A stretch of 64,000 nt of DNA. Source: Solibacillus isronensis (lineage in GTDB: Bacteria; Bacillota; Bacilli; Bacillales_A; Planococcaceae). The position numbers were made by a program, and so were the translations under genes. Shown here one piece after another: positions 44,390 to 54,154 of this stretch; position 1 is the stretch's first letter; every line of letters begins with the position of its first letter. Under the pieces are notes generated by a model. That model did not search any database. It was given only the letters and a program-made list of their open reading frames with translations, and was not told the DNA's origin. The stretch is from positions 1-64,000 of the forward strand of contig NZ_JAMBOC010000003.1 of NCBI RefSeq assembly GCF_023715405.1, in the 5' to 3' direction.

Positions 44390-45769
44390 ATGGGCCGTGA
44401 CCATCTTATAATCGTTGGTGCGGGTATGGCAGGACTTTGCGCGGCAGTGGAGGCTTCTGCTGCTGGTGCAAAGGTTATTGTCCTGGAAAAACAAGCTGAA
44501 ATTGGCGGCAGTTCTTTATTAAGCGGCTGTTTTATGGCCTTTGCCGAGACGGATTTTCAGAAGAAGCTCGGAATTGAAGATACGACAGAAAGCTTAATGG
44601 AGGATTTTCTCGCTGTAGGTCATTATAAAAACAAACGTATACTCATTGAGGCGTACGGTAAACATCAGCTTGCTACATACAACTGGCTTGTCGAACAGGG
44701 AGTCCAATTCCAGACATGCCAAGCTGTAAGCGGACATTCCAACCCGCGCGGACATACAATCATTCCTAGCCAGGCGATTAGCCAATTACGTGCAAATGCT
44801 GAAGCAAACGGCGTAGTGATAAAAACGAATGCACCCGTTGTACGATTACTAAAAGACAATGGGCAAGTTGTTGGTGTTGTATACGAAGAGAACGGTGAGC
44901 AGGTCGAACTTACTACGGATTACGGTGTCCTGTTAACAGCGGGCGGCTTTTCTCAAAGTGAAGAGCTGCTGGCACAGTTTGCTCCGCAGTTAGCGAACAC
45001 TGTACGTCTCGGTGGTGCCGGTAATAAAGGTGACGGGATTAAACTTGCTGCTTCGGCAGGTGCATGGCTGGAAGACTTTACTTATTTGAAGGGCACATAC
45101 GGCTTTCATCCAACATCGACAAATTCTAAAAAGCGGCAGGCCCATACGTTTTATAAAGGCGGCATCATTGTTAATGAACTAGGAAAGCGTTTCGTGAATG
45201 AATCGATTTCATATAAGCTGCTTGGTGATGCAGCATTACAACAACCGAATTGCCGGAGCTATCAAGTATGGGATGAGACGGTCATGGACAAAAGTGTCGC
45301 AAATGATGCACTTTATGATTTTGACTTACTTTACAGAGAAGGTTTAATTGAAAGTTTTGACACAATTGAACAATTAGCAGAGAAAGTAGGCTTGCCGGTA
45401 GAAGCACTAAAGCTAACGATTTCTAGTTATAATTCAGATGTAAAAAAAGGGCAGGATACAGCATTTGGCCGCACATCGCTCACACATAAATTCGGTACAC
45501 CATCGGCAATCGAAACAGCTCCGTTTTATGTAATGGAAACAGCAACAGCGATGCTTGCTACGTATGCAGGTGTTCAAGTCGATGAACAGACGCATGTACT
45601 CGATCCATTCGGTGAGCCGATCAAAGGTTTATTTGCTGCAGGCGAAATGGTTGGAGGTTTCCACGGAGCGGGTTATATGACGGGAAGCTCGTTAGGAAAA
45701 GCTGCAATATTTGGTCGCATAGCTGCAAGAACAGCAATACAAGCAAACAAGCAGGAGGTACTTAAATGA
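44390..45769 (+). CDS. FAD-dependent dehydrogenase (fumarate reductase/ketosteroid dehydrogenase type), copy 3
   Basis: 459 aa. GAGMAGLCAAVEASAAGAKV, then GGSSLLSGCFMAFAETDF and a C-terminal GLFAAGEMVGGFHGAGYMTGSS motif place it in the FAD_binding_2 family near flavocytochrome c and ketosteroid delta-1-dehydrogenases. No heme-binding CXXCH is present, so electrons must go to a separate acceptor. It starts six bases after the GlcG-like gene and overlaps the racemase gene by four bases, so they form a tight unit. Confidence 0.82.
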   Translation: MGRDHLIIVGAGMAGLCAAVEASAAGAKVIVLEKQAEIGGSSLLSGCFMAFAETDFQKKLGIEDTTESLMEDFLAVGHYKNKRILIEAYGKHQLATYNWLVEQGVQFQTCQAVSGHSNPRGHTIIPSQAISQLRANAEANGVVIKTNAPVVRLLKDNGQVVGVVYEENGEQVELTTDYGVLLTAGGFSQSEELLAQFAPQLANTVRLGGAGNKGDGIKLAASAGAWLEDFTYLKGTYGFHPTSTNSKKRQAHTFYKGGIIVNELGKRFVNESISYKLLGDAALQQPNCRSYQVWDETVMDKSVANDALYDFDLLYREGLIESFDTIEQLAEKVGLPVEALKLTISSYNSDVKKGQDTAFGRTSLTHKFGTPSAIETAPFYVMETATAMLATYAGVQVDEQTHVLDPFGEPIKGLFAAGEMVGGFHGAGYMTGSSLGKAAIFGRIAARTAIQANKQEVLK

Positions 45770-46611
45770 AAATTTGGCACCAAAGCTTAACATCAATTGA
45801 AGATATTCCGGAATATCGCGATGCGGTCATTCAGCATATTTTAAAAATTGCGCGTCCAGATGTAGATGTCGTCCTTCACGGCATGACGAATGATACGTAC
45901 CCTGAAAATTACCCCGGTCACTATATTACTTATAACTATTTGCAAAGCTTGCATAAGGAGCAGTTCATCCGCAATGCATTGATCGCGGAAAAAGCGGGCT
46001 ATGATGCGGTGTTCATCGGAACGATTCCGGATGTCGGCTTAATTGAGGCCCGTGCACTTGTTGATATCCCGGTTATTGGTTACGGGCAAGCTTCGATGCA
46101 TATGGCGTCAATGCTTGGATCAAAAATCGGAATCGTTAATTTCCTGGCGCCGTTAGCCGATCAGCTGCGTTTCAATGCTCAGCAATACGGGCTGGCGCAA
46201 AAGCTTGGACCGATCGTACAGGCGGATATCGGCTTTTACGATATTATGGAGGGCTATAAAAACCCTCAGCCAATCATCGATAAATTTATTGCAGCTGCTG
46301 AAATAGCAATAGCGCAAGGTGCCGATGTCATTATTCCGGGAGAAGGGCCAATGAATATCTTCCTGGCAACCCACCATATTCACCATGTCGGCAATGTACC
46401 GATTATCGATTCATTTGGCACAGGAATTAAAATGTGTGAATCACTTGTCGATCTGCAGAAGGTAAGCGGAATGACGATGACACGTGTCGGTTATTACAAC
46501 GAAAAACCACCAACAGAGATTGTGGAAAAGTTAAGAGGTTATTATAACTTGAAACAAACAGCAGCCGATATGGATTTCGGGCTATCCGTTCGCGCTACGG
46601 CGTCTGTATAA
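45766..46611 (+). CDS. Asp/Glu/hydantoin racemase superfamily protein
   Basis: 281 aa. The N-terminal part matches the superfamily (IKIGIVNF-like SKIGIVNFLAP, AEKAGYDAVFIGTIPDVG, ADVIIPGEGPMNIF). One catalytic Cys position appears absent: the first site reads IGTIPDVG rather than xGCxxD, and the second PGEGPM lacks Cys. A racemase mechanism using two Cys is therefore doubtful, and an isomerase, decarboxylase or hydrolase variant is possible. Last gene of the island, followed by a terminator. Confidence 0.75.
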   Translation: MKIWHQSLTSIEDIPEYRDAVIQHILKIARPDVDVVLHGMTNDTYPENYPGHYITYNYLQSLHKEQFIRNALIAEKAGYDAVFIGTIPDVGLIEARALVDIPVIGYGQASMHMASMLGSKIGIVNFLAPLADQLRFNAQQYGLAQKLGPIVQADIGFYDIMEGYKNPQPIIDKFIAAAEIAIAQGADVIIPGEGPMNIFLATHHIHHVGNVPIIDSFGTGIKMCESLVDLQKVSGMTMTRVGYYNEKPPTEIVEKLRGYYNLKQTAADMDFGLSVRATASV

Positions 46612-46613
46612 AA

Positions 46614-46656
46614 TACAAATACCTAGGCCATTTCAAAATGTGCCCAGGTATTTTTT
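46614..46656. terminator. Bidirectional terminator closing the island
   Basis: AAATACCTAGGC / GCCCAGGTATTT hairpin with a T-run, between the convergent racemase-like gene and the AraC-type regulator gene. Confidence 0.75.
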
Positions 46657-46662
46657 ATTTTC

Positions 46663-48132
46663 CTAAACAGTATTTCCGGCTGTTTTCCTCACCTGCAATC
46701 GGTAGCGGTAAGGGGTTAACTGATAGTATTCCCTAAATACCTTAGTGAAGTAATTGCCGTCCGTGAAGCCGACCATTTCCGCGATTGTCCCGATGCCCAA
46801 ACTCGTTTCTATTAATAACTTTTCGGCTTGCTGTACGCGATACTGCTGCAAATATTTCCGGAACGGAATGCCGCGTTTCTTTGAAAATACATTGCTCAAA
46901 TAATTTGTGCTTATATTTAATTTATTCGCCGTATGCTGTAATGTCAGCTCAGCATTATTATAGTCACGTTCAATTATTTCAACAGCCAACTCCGTATAAT
47001 CGGCAATTTGCTGTTGCTGCAAATTTTTTCTCACATCGATCAACCGCTGTGTAAATAAAATAAACTCTTGTACAATCGCATATAAAATCGGATGCTCTAA
47101 AATAAAATGGAACAGTGCGCGGTATTGCTGTTCCATTTTCGCTTGCTGCTGCAGATGATATTTCATCATAAAACGGCGGATTTGCGCTAAAATACTCGTC
47201 AAATGAATGCGCACATCATCCTGGTGGTAATAGGTAGAACCTTTTGTCAGCGTATATAAAAAAGTCTTAATTGCTTTTAAATCACCATTTTCAAGACTTG
47301 TAATCCAAAGCTGCTGTTCCTCAGGGGTTAATAGCGGATCAAGCCTCGTCACATGAAGTGTTTGCGAGCTTTTAAAAATATGGGAATATCCTTTATAAAA
47401 CCGCTGTGCCAATGTTTTTTTACAGGCTTGATACATTGTCAGCAGTGTTGTCTCATTACCATCGTAAACAGCGATATTCAGCGATTCCCCACTGAATTTC
47501 TCCCATTCCTGGCTCATGATTCTAAGCTGTCTGAATAGATTGGTAAAAACATCGATTTCAACAATACAAATCACCCGGTTTTGCAGCGGAAGGGCAATGA
47601 AATTATGGAAAATAGGCAGTTCAATGAGCCACTCATACAGCATTAAATTATGCTCGTAATCTGCACACTCAATTAAAAAGAAGGACTTTCCATCTAATGG
47701 GAAATTTCCAGGTTTATTTAAATACAAATCCGAATATAGTTGCGTCTCTACTGGAATCGTACTGCTTGAATTTGCTGCCGGCTTAGTCGAAGGGATTTTC
47801 AGTAGAGCAGACTTTAATTGCTCTAATGGTACGGGCTTCACAAAAAGATCGATTGCCTTTAAGCGAATTGTTTTCATTGCCTGCTGAAAAATAGGTTCTG
47901 CTGTAATACCGATAACGGGAATCGCCTGTTGTTGTAAAAACTGCTCTATAGAAGGAGAAACAATCTCCATTTCTATAAGAAGAACTTCCGGTCGTGTTTC
48001 TTCAAAAGTTTCAATTATGTTACTGCCATCTATTACGCCAATGACTTCAATATCCCGCATAAAATAATTTTTTAAATACCACTCAATTCCTGCAATTTCT
48101 TCAAAATCCCGCTCAACAATTAAGATTTTCAA
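46663..48132 (-). CDS. AraC-type response regulator with Glu in place of phosphoacceptor Asp
   Basis: 489 aa, YesN-like architecture: receiver (1-115), long helical middle, AraC double HTH at the C-terminus (about 385-485; LNISTNYLSNVFSKKRGIPF and IAEMVGFTDGNYFTKVFREY). In the receiver the conserved TAEP Thr and VKPVP Lys are kept. The Asp expected in the PEVLLIxMEI strand is Glu54, and the acidic pocket reads VERDFEE. No histidine kinase gene is in the window. It is divergent from the hut genes with a 157-bp gap and is probably their regulator. Confidence 0.86.
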   Translation of the reverse strand: MKILIVERDFEEIAGIEWYLKNYFMRDIEVIGVIDGSNIIETFEETRPEVLLIEMEIVSPSIEQFLQQQAIPVIGITAEPIFQQAMKTIRLKAIDLFVKPVPLEQLKSALLKIPSTKPAANSSSTIPVETQLYSDLYLNKPGNFPLDGKSFFLIECADYEHNLMLYEWLIELPIFHNFIALPLQNRVICIVEIDVFTNLFRQLRIMSQEWEKFSGESLNIAVYDGNETTLLTMYQACKKTLAQRFYKGYSHIFKSSQTLHVTRLDPLLTPEEQQLWITSLENGDLKAIKTFLYTLTKGSTYYHQDDVRIHLTSILAQIRRFMMKYHLQQQAKMEQQYRALFHFILEHPILYAIVQEFILFTQRLIDVRKNLQQQQIADYTELAVEIIERDYNNAELTLQHTANKLNISTNYLSNVFSKKRGIPFRKYLQQYRVQQAEKLLIETSLGIGTIAEMVGFTDGNYFTKVFREYYQLTPYRYRLQVRKTAGNTV

Positions 48133-48289
48133 TCGAACACCACCTTTAAAAATTACTATTTCGTATATAAATTCTACAATTCACTCAAATTAATTTTACT
48201 TTATTCAAATATTACTATAATTAATGTTTTTATTCTATTTATTCAGAATTGAAAGAAAACTAGAATAGGAATTACAAAGGAGTGGTGGG

Positions 48290-49624
48290 ATGACAAAGTA
48301 CCAGGAGGAACACGAACTGCCGAAAGTTGGACAGTTTGAAGTGAGCATTTTCATTAAAATGGTGTTTTGCAGTTTAATCGGGATTATTAGTTTTTTTATT
48401 ACATTTGAATGGAATGGAAAAACATCGATTTTAATCGACCATATCGTAAGTGCATGCACGACATTCGCACCAACGTTAGTAAACGGGTATGTGTTGATTC
48501 TTTTAGTACTTGGAGCATTTTATCCGTTTGTCACGAAAAAGTGGAAAACCTCAAAAGTAAACATAGTGTTATCAATTTTTAAATTGGGGGGACTTGTTGC
48601 AGGGGTAATGCTTATTTTTGGATTTGGTCCTGCATGGTTGTTTAATCCGGATATCGGTCCATTTTTATTAGAAAAACTTATTAAGCCAGTAGGACTCGTC
48701 ATTCCGATTGGATCAGTTTTCTTAGCATTGCTTGTTTGCTATGGCTTACTTGAATTTATAGGGGTGCTCATGCAGCCGGTAATGAAGCCTATTTTCAAAA
48801 CACCGGGCCGTTCAGCAGTCGATGCGGTAGCTTCATTTGTTGGCAGCTATTCGGTCGGCTTAATATTGACGAACCGTGTTTATAAAGAAGGAAAATATAC
48901 AGCGAGAGAATCAGCCATTATTGCGACAGGCTTCTCTACAGTGTCAGCTACTTTTATGGTAGTCGTTGCGAAAACACTGGATTTAATGGAATACTGGAAC
49001 TTATTTTTCTGGGTGACATTAGTTGTGACATTCGTCGTTACAGCAATTACAGCCCGAATTTATCCATTAAACAAAATTAAGGATGATTATTATGAAGGCT
49101 CAACTCCACAGCCTGAAAAGATTGTAAAAACTGATCGTTTAAAAGTAGCATGGGCAGAAGCGGTAGAAGCAACAAAGACAAACCCATCTTTGCCTAGAAA
49201 TTTATATATTCATTTAAAAGACGGATTTATTATGGCGATGGGGGTCATACCTTCCATTTTATCTATTGGACTATTAGGAATGGTATTGGCAATTTATACG
49301 CCGCTATTTGACTGGTTGGCATATATTTTTGCGCCATTTACTTATTTACTGCAAATTCCGGATCCGATGCTGACAGCTAAAGCGTTGTCATTATCGATTG
49401 CGGAAATGTTTTTACCGGCAATGATTGTAACAGAGGCAGTTCTTGTAACGAAGTTTATTGTAGCCGTCATTTCGGTTTCAGCTATTTTATTCTTCTCAGC
49501 TGTTATTCCGGTTATTTTATCGACAGACATCCCGTTATCAATTCGCCAAATGATCATTATCTGGTTTGAGCGAGTTGTTTTAACACTCATTTTCGTTACA
49601 CCAATAGCGTTTATCTTGTTCTAA
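48290..49624 (+). CDS. YjiH-family membrane protein (nucleoside-recognition/Gate domain)
   Basis: 444 aa with about ten membrane segments. Gate-domain features are seen in [22 protein letters not shown] and [21 protein letters not shown]. Family members are transporters or spore-membrane proteins of unclear substrate. It stands 25 bp before hutU and is probably cotranscribed with it; a histidine or urocanate transport role is inferred from that position only. Confidence 0.82.
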   Translation: MTKYQEEHELPKVGQFEVSIFIKMVFCSLIGIISFFITFEWNGKTSILIDHIVSACTTFAPTLVNGYVLILLVLGAFYPFVTKKWKTSKVNIVLSIFKLGGLVAGVMLIFGFGPAWLFNPDIGPFLLEKLIKPVGLVIPIGSVFLALLVCYGLLEFIGVLMQPVMKPIFKTPGRSAVDAVASFVGSYSVGLILTNRVYKEGKYTARESAIIATGFSTVSATFMVVVAKTLDLMEYWNLFFWVTLVVTFVVTAITARIYPLNKIKDDYYEGSTPQPEKIVKTDRLKVAWAEAVEATKTNPSLPRNLYIHLKDGFIMAMGVIPSILSIGLLGMVLAIYTPLFDWLAYIFAPFTYLLQIPDPMLTAKALSLSIAEMFLPAMIVTEAVLVTKFIVAVISVSAILFFSAVIPVILSTDIPLSIRQMIIIWFERVVLTLIFVTPIAFILF

Positions 49625-49649
49625 CTTCAAATTAAAGGAGAGATTTTTT

Positions 49650-51311
49650 ATGGTATATAAAACAAACATCCGTGCACCACGTGGTTCAGAGCTTTCATGT
49701 AAAGGGTGGACACAGGAAGCGGCAATGCGCATGCTGATGAACAACCTGGATCCGGAAGTAGCGGAAAATCCGGATGAGCTGGTCGTATATGGCGGTATCG
49801 GGAAAGCGGCACGTGACTGGGAAAGCTACGAAAAGCTTATTGCGACATTAAAGGAACTGGAAAATGATGAAACGATGATTGTACAGTCCGGAAAACCGGT
49901 CGCAGTATTCAGAACGCATGAAAATGCACCGCGCGTCCTGATCGCCAACTCGAATCTAGTGCCTGGCTGGGCAAATTGGGACCATTTCTATGAACTGGAA
50001 GAACGCAATTTAATGATGTACGGGCAAATGACGGCAGGCTCATGGATCTATATCGGGGCACAAGGAATTCTCCAAGGAACGTATTTAAGTTTTGTGGAAG
50101 CCGGGAAAAAGAAGTTTGGAACAGCGGATCTTCGTGGTAAGTGGATATTAACTGGTGGTATGGGCGGCATGAGTGGTGCCCAGCCATTAGCCGGTAAAAT
50201 GGCGGGAGCGGTCATTTTAGTTGTTGAAGTGGACCGTGCACGAATCGAACGCAAAATAAATGAAGGCTACTGTGATTATCTTGTTGAAACAGTAGATGAG
50301 GCGATAGGGCTTGTAAATAAGTTAACGGCTGCTAAAGAACCTGCGTCTATTGGTTTAGTAGGAAACTGTGCGGACATTAACCGTGAGCTGTTGAATCGCG
50401 GCATGATTCCGGATTTCGTTACAGACCAGACATCTGCCCACGACCCGATTAACGGCTATATTCCAAACGGGATGACGTTGGAGGAAGCGCTTCAATTGCG
50501 CAAAACAGATGTGAAAACATATGAGCGCCGTGCAAAGGAAACGATGGCTGAGCATGTACGAACAATGCTTGAATTCCAGCAGGCAGGTGCGGAAACATTT
50601 GACTACGGAAACAATATCCGTGCCTATGCAAAGGAAATGGGTGTGGAAAATGCTTTTGATTTCCCTGGTTTTGTACCTGCCTATATCCGCCCGCTATTCT
50701 GTGAAGGAAAAGGACCATTCCGCTGGGCAGCACTGTCAGGAGACCCTGAGGATATTTACAAAACGGACGCTTTGGCAAAAGAAATGTTTGCTGAAGACAC
50801 AGCATTAGTAAACTGGATTGATATGGCACAGAAAATGGTGAAATGGCAAGGCTTACCTGCCCGTATTTGCTGGCTGGGGTATGGTGACCGCCACCGCTTT
50901 GCACTGCGCGTGAACGAGATGGTCGCAAATGGTGAACTGAAAGCGCCGATTGTATTCGGCCGTGACCATTTGGACTCCGGATCAGTCGCTTCACCAAACC
51001 GTGAAACAGAAGGGATGCAGGACGGATCAGATGCTGTATCAGACTGGCCGTTATTGAATGCGCTCGTCAATACAGCAGGCGGTGCGAGCTGGGTGAGCAT
51101 TCATCATGGTGGCGGTGTAGGAATGGGGTATTCCCAACATGCCGGCCAAGTACTTGTTGCTGACGGCACAAAGCTCGCAGCAGAAAAGATCAATCGCGTG
51201 CTTATTTCAGACCCGGGTATGGGGGTTGTACGCCATGCAGATGCAGGCTATGACATTGCAGTTCGCACAGCAAAAGAAAAAGGTATCAATATGCCGATGC
51301 TAAAAGGATGA
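49650..51311 (+). CDS. hutU: Urocanate hydratase
   Basis: 553 aa, the standard length; NAD-dependent hydration of urocanate to imidazolonepropionate. Conserved segments are [35 protein letters not shown] (NAD binding), [14 protein letters not shown] with the family's catalytic region, and [17 protein letters not shown]. Start follows AAAGGAGAG. First enzyme of hutU-hutI-hutG; hutH, which makes urocanate from histidine, is not in the window. Confidence 0.97.
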   Translation: MVYKTNIRAPRGSELSCKGWTQEAAMRMLMNNLDPEVAENPDELVVYGGIGKAARDWESYEKLIATLKELENDETMIVQSGKPVAVFRTHENAPRVLIANSNLVPGWANWDHFYELEERNLMMYGQMTAGSWIYIGAQGILQGTYLSFVEAGKKKFGTADLRGKWILTGGMGGMSGAQPLAGKMAGAVILVVEVDRARIERKINEGYCDYLVETVDEAIGLVNKLTAAKEPASIGLVGNCADINRELLNRGMIPDFVTDQTSAHDPINGYIPNGMTLEEALQLRKTDVKTYERRAKETMAEHVRTMLEFQQAGAETFDYGNNIRAYAKEMGVENAFDFPGFVPAYIRPLFCEGKGPFRWAALSGDPEDIYKTDALAKEMFAEDTALVNWIDMAQKMVKWQGLPARICWLGYGDRHRFALRVNEMVANGELKAPIVFGRDHLDSGSVASPNRETEGMQDGSDAVSDWPLLNALVNTAGGASWVSIHHGGGVGMGYSQHAGQVLVADGTKLAAEKINRVLISDPGMGVVRHADAGYDIAVRTAKEKGINMPMLKG

Positions 51312-51317
51312 TGAACT

Positions 51318-52586
51318 TTGGCTATTTTAATAAATAATGCAAATGAAGTATTAACAATGGAAAGTGATGTTAAATTACCTCGCCGTCGTGAGCAGATGAG
51401 CGAGCTCGGCCTGAAAAAAGAGGTAAGCGTATTAATTGAAGGAGACCGCATTGCAATGATTGCGCCTCTTGATGAAATAAAACAGGAATATCCGCATCTA
51501 GTAAGCGATGCCGAGGTAATTGATGCACGAGGGAAGATTGTCATGCCGGGCCTTGTGGACTGCCATACACATTTAGTGCATGGGGGAACGCGTGAACATG
51601 AGCTGAATATGCGCCTTGCCGGAAGGTCCTACATGGATATTATGAATGCTGGTGGCGGGATTCACTATACGACGACAAAAACACGTGAAGCGAGTTTTGA
51701 TGATTTATACAGCAAAACCGTTCAGCACTTAAACGAGTTTTTGCGTCACGGCGTTACGACGGTTGAAGCAAAATCAGGCTATGGCCTTGATCTTGAAAAC
51801 GAAATCAAACAGCTTTATGTTGTGAAGAAACTGCAGGAAGAGCATGTTGTCGATATTGTCTCGACTTTTATGGGTGCACATGCTGTTCCGAAAGAATTTA
51901 AGGGCAATGAAGATGAATTCGTAAAAATTATCATAGAGCAGATGATTCCTAAAGTGGCTGAGCTGGAGCTTGCGGAGTTCAATGATGTCTTTTGTGAAAA
52001 AGGAGTGTTCACACCAGCGCAATCCCGTTTGATTTTGGAAGCGGGGAAAGCATACGGGCTGACACCGAAAATTCATGCAGATGAAATCGAGCCATATGAA
52101 GGTGCAGAACTTGCTGCAGAAGTCGGGGCTATTTCCGCAGAGCATTTACTCGTTGCTTCAGATGAAGGGATTGCTGCAATGGCGAAGGCCGGTACGATTG
52201 CTGTGCTCTTGCCGGGAACTGCATTCTTTTTACGTGCACCATATGCAAGAGGCCGCCTAATGGTCGATAGTGGCGTACCTGTAGCCATTTCAACGGACTT
52301 TAATCCGGGTTCGTCGCCAACGATCAGCTTGCCGTTCATTCAAAACTTGGCGTGCATGAACATGGGAATGACGATGGAAGAAGTACTTTGTGCAACAACG
52401 ATCAATGCTGCCCATGCGATAAAACGTGCAGATCAAGTCGGTACGCTCGAAAAAGGAAAACAGGCAGATGTACTGATTCTAGACGTTCCGAATTATAAGC
52501 AGCTTCAATATTTCTACGGGATGAATCATACCGATACTGTAATTAAAGCAGGAAACGTCGTTGTGAAAGGTGGCAGCTTACTGTGA
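51318..52586 (+). CDS. hutI: Imidazolonepropionase
   Basis: 422 aa amidohydrolase that opens imidazolonepropionate to N-formimino-glutamate. Metal-binding His83 and His85 are in DCHTHLVHGG; later HADEIEPYEGAEL and the STDFNPGSSPT segment are diagnostic. It starts with TTG after AAAGGATG, six bases past the hutU stop codon, and overlaps hutG by four bases (GTGA). Confidence 0.96.
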   Translation: MAILINNANEVLTMESDVKLPRRREQMSELGLKKEVSVLIEGDRIAMIAPLDEIKQEYPHLVSDAEVIDARGKIVMPGLVDCHTHLVHGGTREHELNMRLAGRSYMDIMNAGGGIHYTTTKTREASFDDLYSKTVQHLNEFLRHGVTTVEAKSGYGLDLENEIKQLYVVKKLQEEHVVDIVSTFMGAHAVPKEFKGNEDEFVKIIIEQMIPKVAELELAEFNDVFCEKGVFTPAQSRLILEAGKAYGLTPKIHADEIEPYEGAELAAEVGAISAEHLLVASDEGIAAMAKAGTIAVLLPGTAFFLRAPYARGRLMVDSGVPVAISTDFNPGSSPTISLPFIQNLACMNMGMTMEEVLCATTINAAHAIKRADQVGTLEKGKQADVLILDVPNYKQLQYFYGMNHTDTVIKAGNVVVKGGSLL

Positions 52587-53551
52587 GCAAGTTCCTAGTA
52601 AGTCCGGCAACTTCTTGGAATCGGGTGGAATCTGAAGATTTGAAGGTAAAAGACTGGATTGTGCCAAGTTATGGGGAGCTTTCAGATTCCTTTGATGTGG
52701 TCATTACAGGAGTACCACTGTCACGTTCGTCAATTAGTGCTTCAGCAGCTTCGGAATATCCGGATTTTTTCCGAAAAAGCTGGAATCTGTTTACTACGTA
52801 TTCAATTGATGAAGATGTAGATGTGCGGGAATTTCGGGTTGCTGATGTCGGTGATGTGAAAATGCACGGAACGAATATTTTGCAATGTCATGACAATATT
52901 GAACAGGCGATGACGGATGTATTGAAAGATTGTCCTGAGAGTTTCTATGTACAAATTGGCGGGGATCATTCGATTACTGCGCCGGTTGTGAGAGCATTTG
53001 CCAATTCTTCTGGGCAACGAATCGGTATTTTACAGTTCGATACCCATCTGGATTTACGGACAACGGAATCGGATGGCCCGACAAACGGTACACCAATCCG
53101 CCAGCTGCTTGATGCTGGTGTAGTGAAGGGTGAAGATGTGTATAACATCGGGCTGCACGGTTTTTATAATGCCCCGAGTCTAATACGTACTGCGAATCAT
53201 TATGGTGTAAACCGCATTACATTAAAGGATTTCCGTCGCCGTGGCGCGGAGGCTGTAATTGCGAATGTCATGAAGGAGCTTTCCAAGAAAGTAGATCTTG
53301 TTTATGTGACAGTAGATATGGACGTACTTGATATTGCATACGCACCGGGAGTTCCTGCTTCTACACCAGGAGGCATGCGGACAGAAGAGCTGTTCGATTT
53401 GCTGTATGAAGTAGGGAAATACGAAATTGTAAAAGGCATGGATTTCGTCTGTGTCGACCCGCATCGTGATACACGTGAATTACAGACGGTAAAAGCCGGA
53501 GTGTACGCATTTTTAACGATGATGGTATCGAGATTTGTTCATTTGAAATAG
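52583..53551 (+). CDS. hutG: Formimidoylglutamase (arginase family)
   Basis: 322 aa ureohydrolase; hydrolyses formiminoglutamate to glutamate and formamide. The dinuclear metal motifs are GGDHSI, FDTHLD (Thr instead of the common Ala) and TVDMDVLD followed by APGVPASTPGG. Start GTG overlaps the hutI stop codon. Assignment as HutG rather than agmatinase rests on operon context. Confidence 0.93.
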   Translation: MSKFLVSPATSWNRVESEDLKVKDWIVPSYGELSDSFDVVITGVPLSRSSISASAASEYPDFFRKSWNLFTTYSIDEDVDVREFRVADVGDVKMHGTNILQCHDNIEQAMTDVLKDCPESFYVQIGGDHSITAPVVRAFANSSGQRIGILQFDTHLDLRTTESDGPTNGTPIRQLLDAGVVKGEDVYNIGLHGFYNAPSLIRTANHYGVNRITLKDFRRRGAEAVIANVMKELSKKVDLVYVTVDMDVLDIAYAPGVPASTPGGMRTEELFDLLYEVGKYEIVKGMDFVCVDPHRDTRELQTVKAGVYAFLTMMVSRFVHLK

Positions 53552-53555
53552 TGAG

Positions 53556-53613
53556 GGGAATGGGCTGTTTGAAAAGTTTAACCGCTTTTCGAATGGCTCA
53601 TTTTTTGTTAAAG
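53556..53613 (+). terminator. Terminator of the hut operon
   Basis: Imperfect hairpin (AATGGGCTGTTTGAAAAG against CTTTTCGAATGGCTCATT) with a T-run right after it. Confidence 0.65.
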
Positions 53614-53621
53614 AGATTTGG

Positions 53622-53790
53622 TTTTCTAATAAGTTCTAGAGATTTTCTAATATCTGCACTCGAGTTGCTAATAAACCGGTCATTTTCTATTAGAAGTTAT
53701 AGGAGTAAATTAGAAAACTCATAGAAGATATTTGAAACTTTCGGCTCTATATTCGAAAATTTGGAATCGATATTAGAAAATCAATATGCT
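53622..53790. repeat. 21-bp-period array arranged as an inverted repeat
   Basis: Core TTTTCTAATA recurs at 53622 and 53643 and degenerately at 53664 (GTTGCTAATA). The reverse complement core ATTAGAAAA recurs at 53709, 53730 (ATTTGAAAC), 53751 (ATTCGAAAA) and 53772. Spacing within each half is exactly 21 bp. The halves mirror about 53690, where TTCTATTAGAA is itself a palindrome. Units outside the core are poorly conserved. There is no open reading frame of note. This fills most of the gap between hutG and the small membrane protein gene. Confidence 0.7.
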
Positions 53791-53887
53791 TTAAAAAAAG
53801 CCAACTGCCCGACAGGAAAAATTATGAAACTATTCCTTGCCCCCATTCGTAAATAGAAACAATTACTTTCACAAAGGGAGGTCTTGC

Positions 53888-54154
53888 ATGAAACGTAAAT
53901 TCCTGTTTGCAATCATCGGAGCACTGCTTTTACATATTCTATATTTCACCGCACAACTGTTAATCGGTTTAGTTCAAACATTTTTCTACAAACCGCAATT
54001 CGCACCGGATACGGTTGTGCTTCAATCTGAAATGACATTCGGGTTTGTTAACCAAGGATCTCCAATATTACTGCTTGGTAGTTATATTGGTGTCGCAATT
54101 CTTATATTCGGTGTACTCAGTTTAAAAAAGAAAGGCGTGAGCAGCATTGATTGA
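53888..54154 (+). CDS. Small membrane protein, 88 aa
   Basis: Two membrane helices (about residues 4-28 and 58-79) joined by an outward loop, ending in a basic tail (LKKKGVSS). No family recognised. ATG 53888 is chosen because AAAGGGAGG stands six bases before it; the frame is open further upstream without a ribosome binding site. Its last codons overlap the start of rtcB by eight bases, so translation of the two is probably coupled. Confidence 0.72.
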   Translation: MKRKFLFAIIGALLLHILYFTAQLLIGLVQTFFYKPQFAPDTVVLQSEMTFGFVNQGSPILLLGSYIGVAILIFGVLSLKKKGVSSID

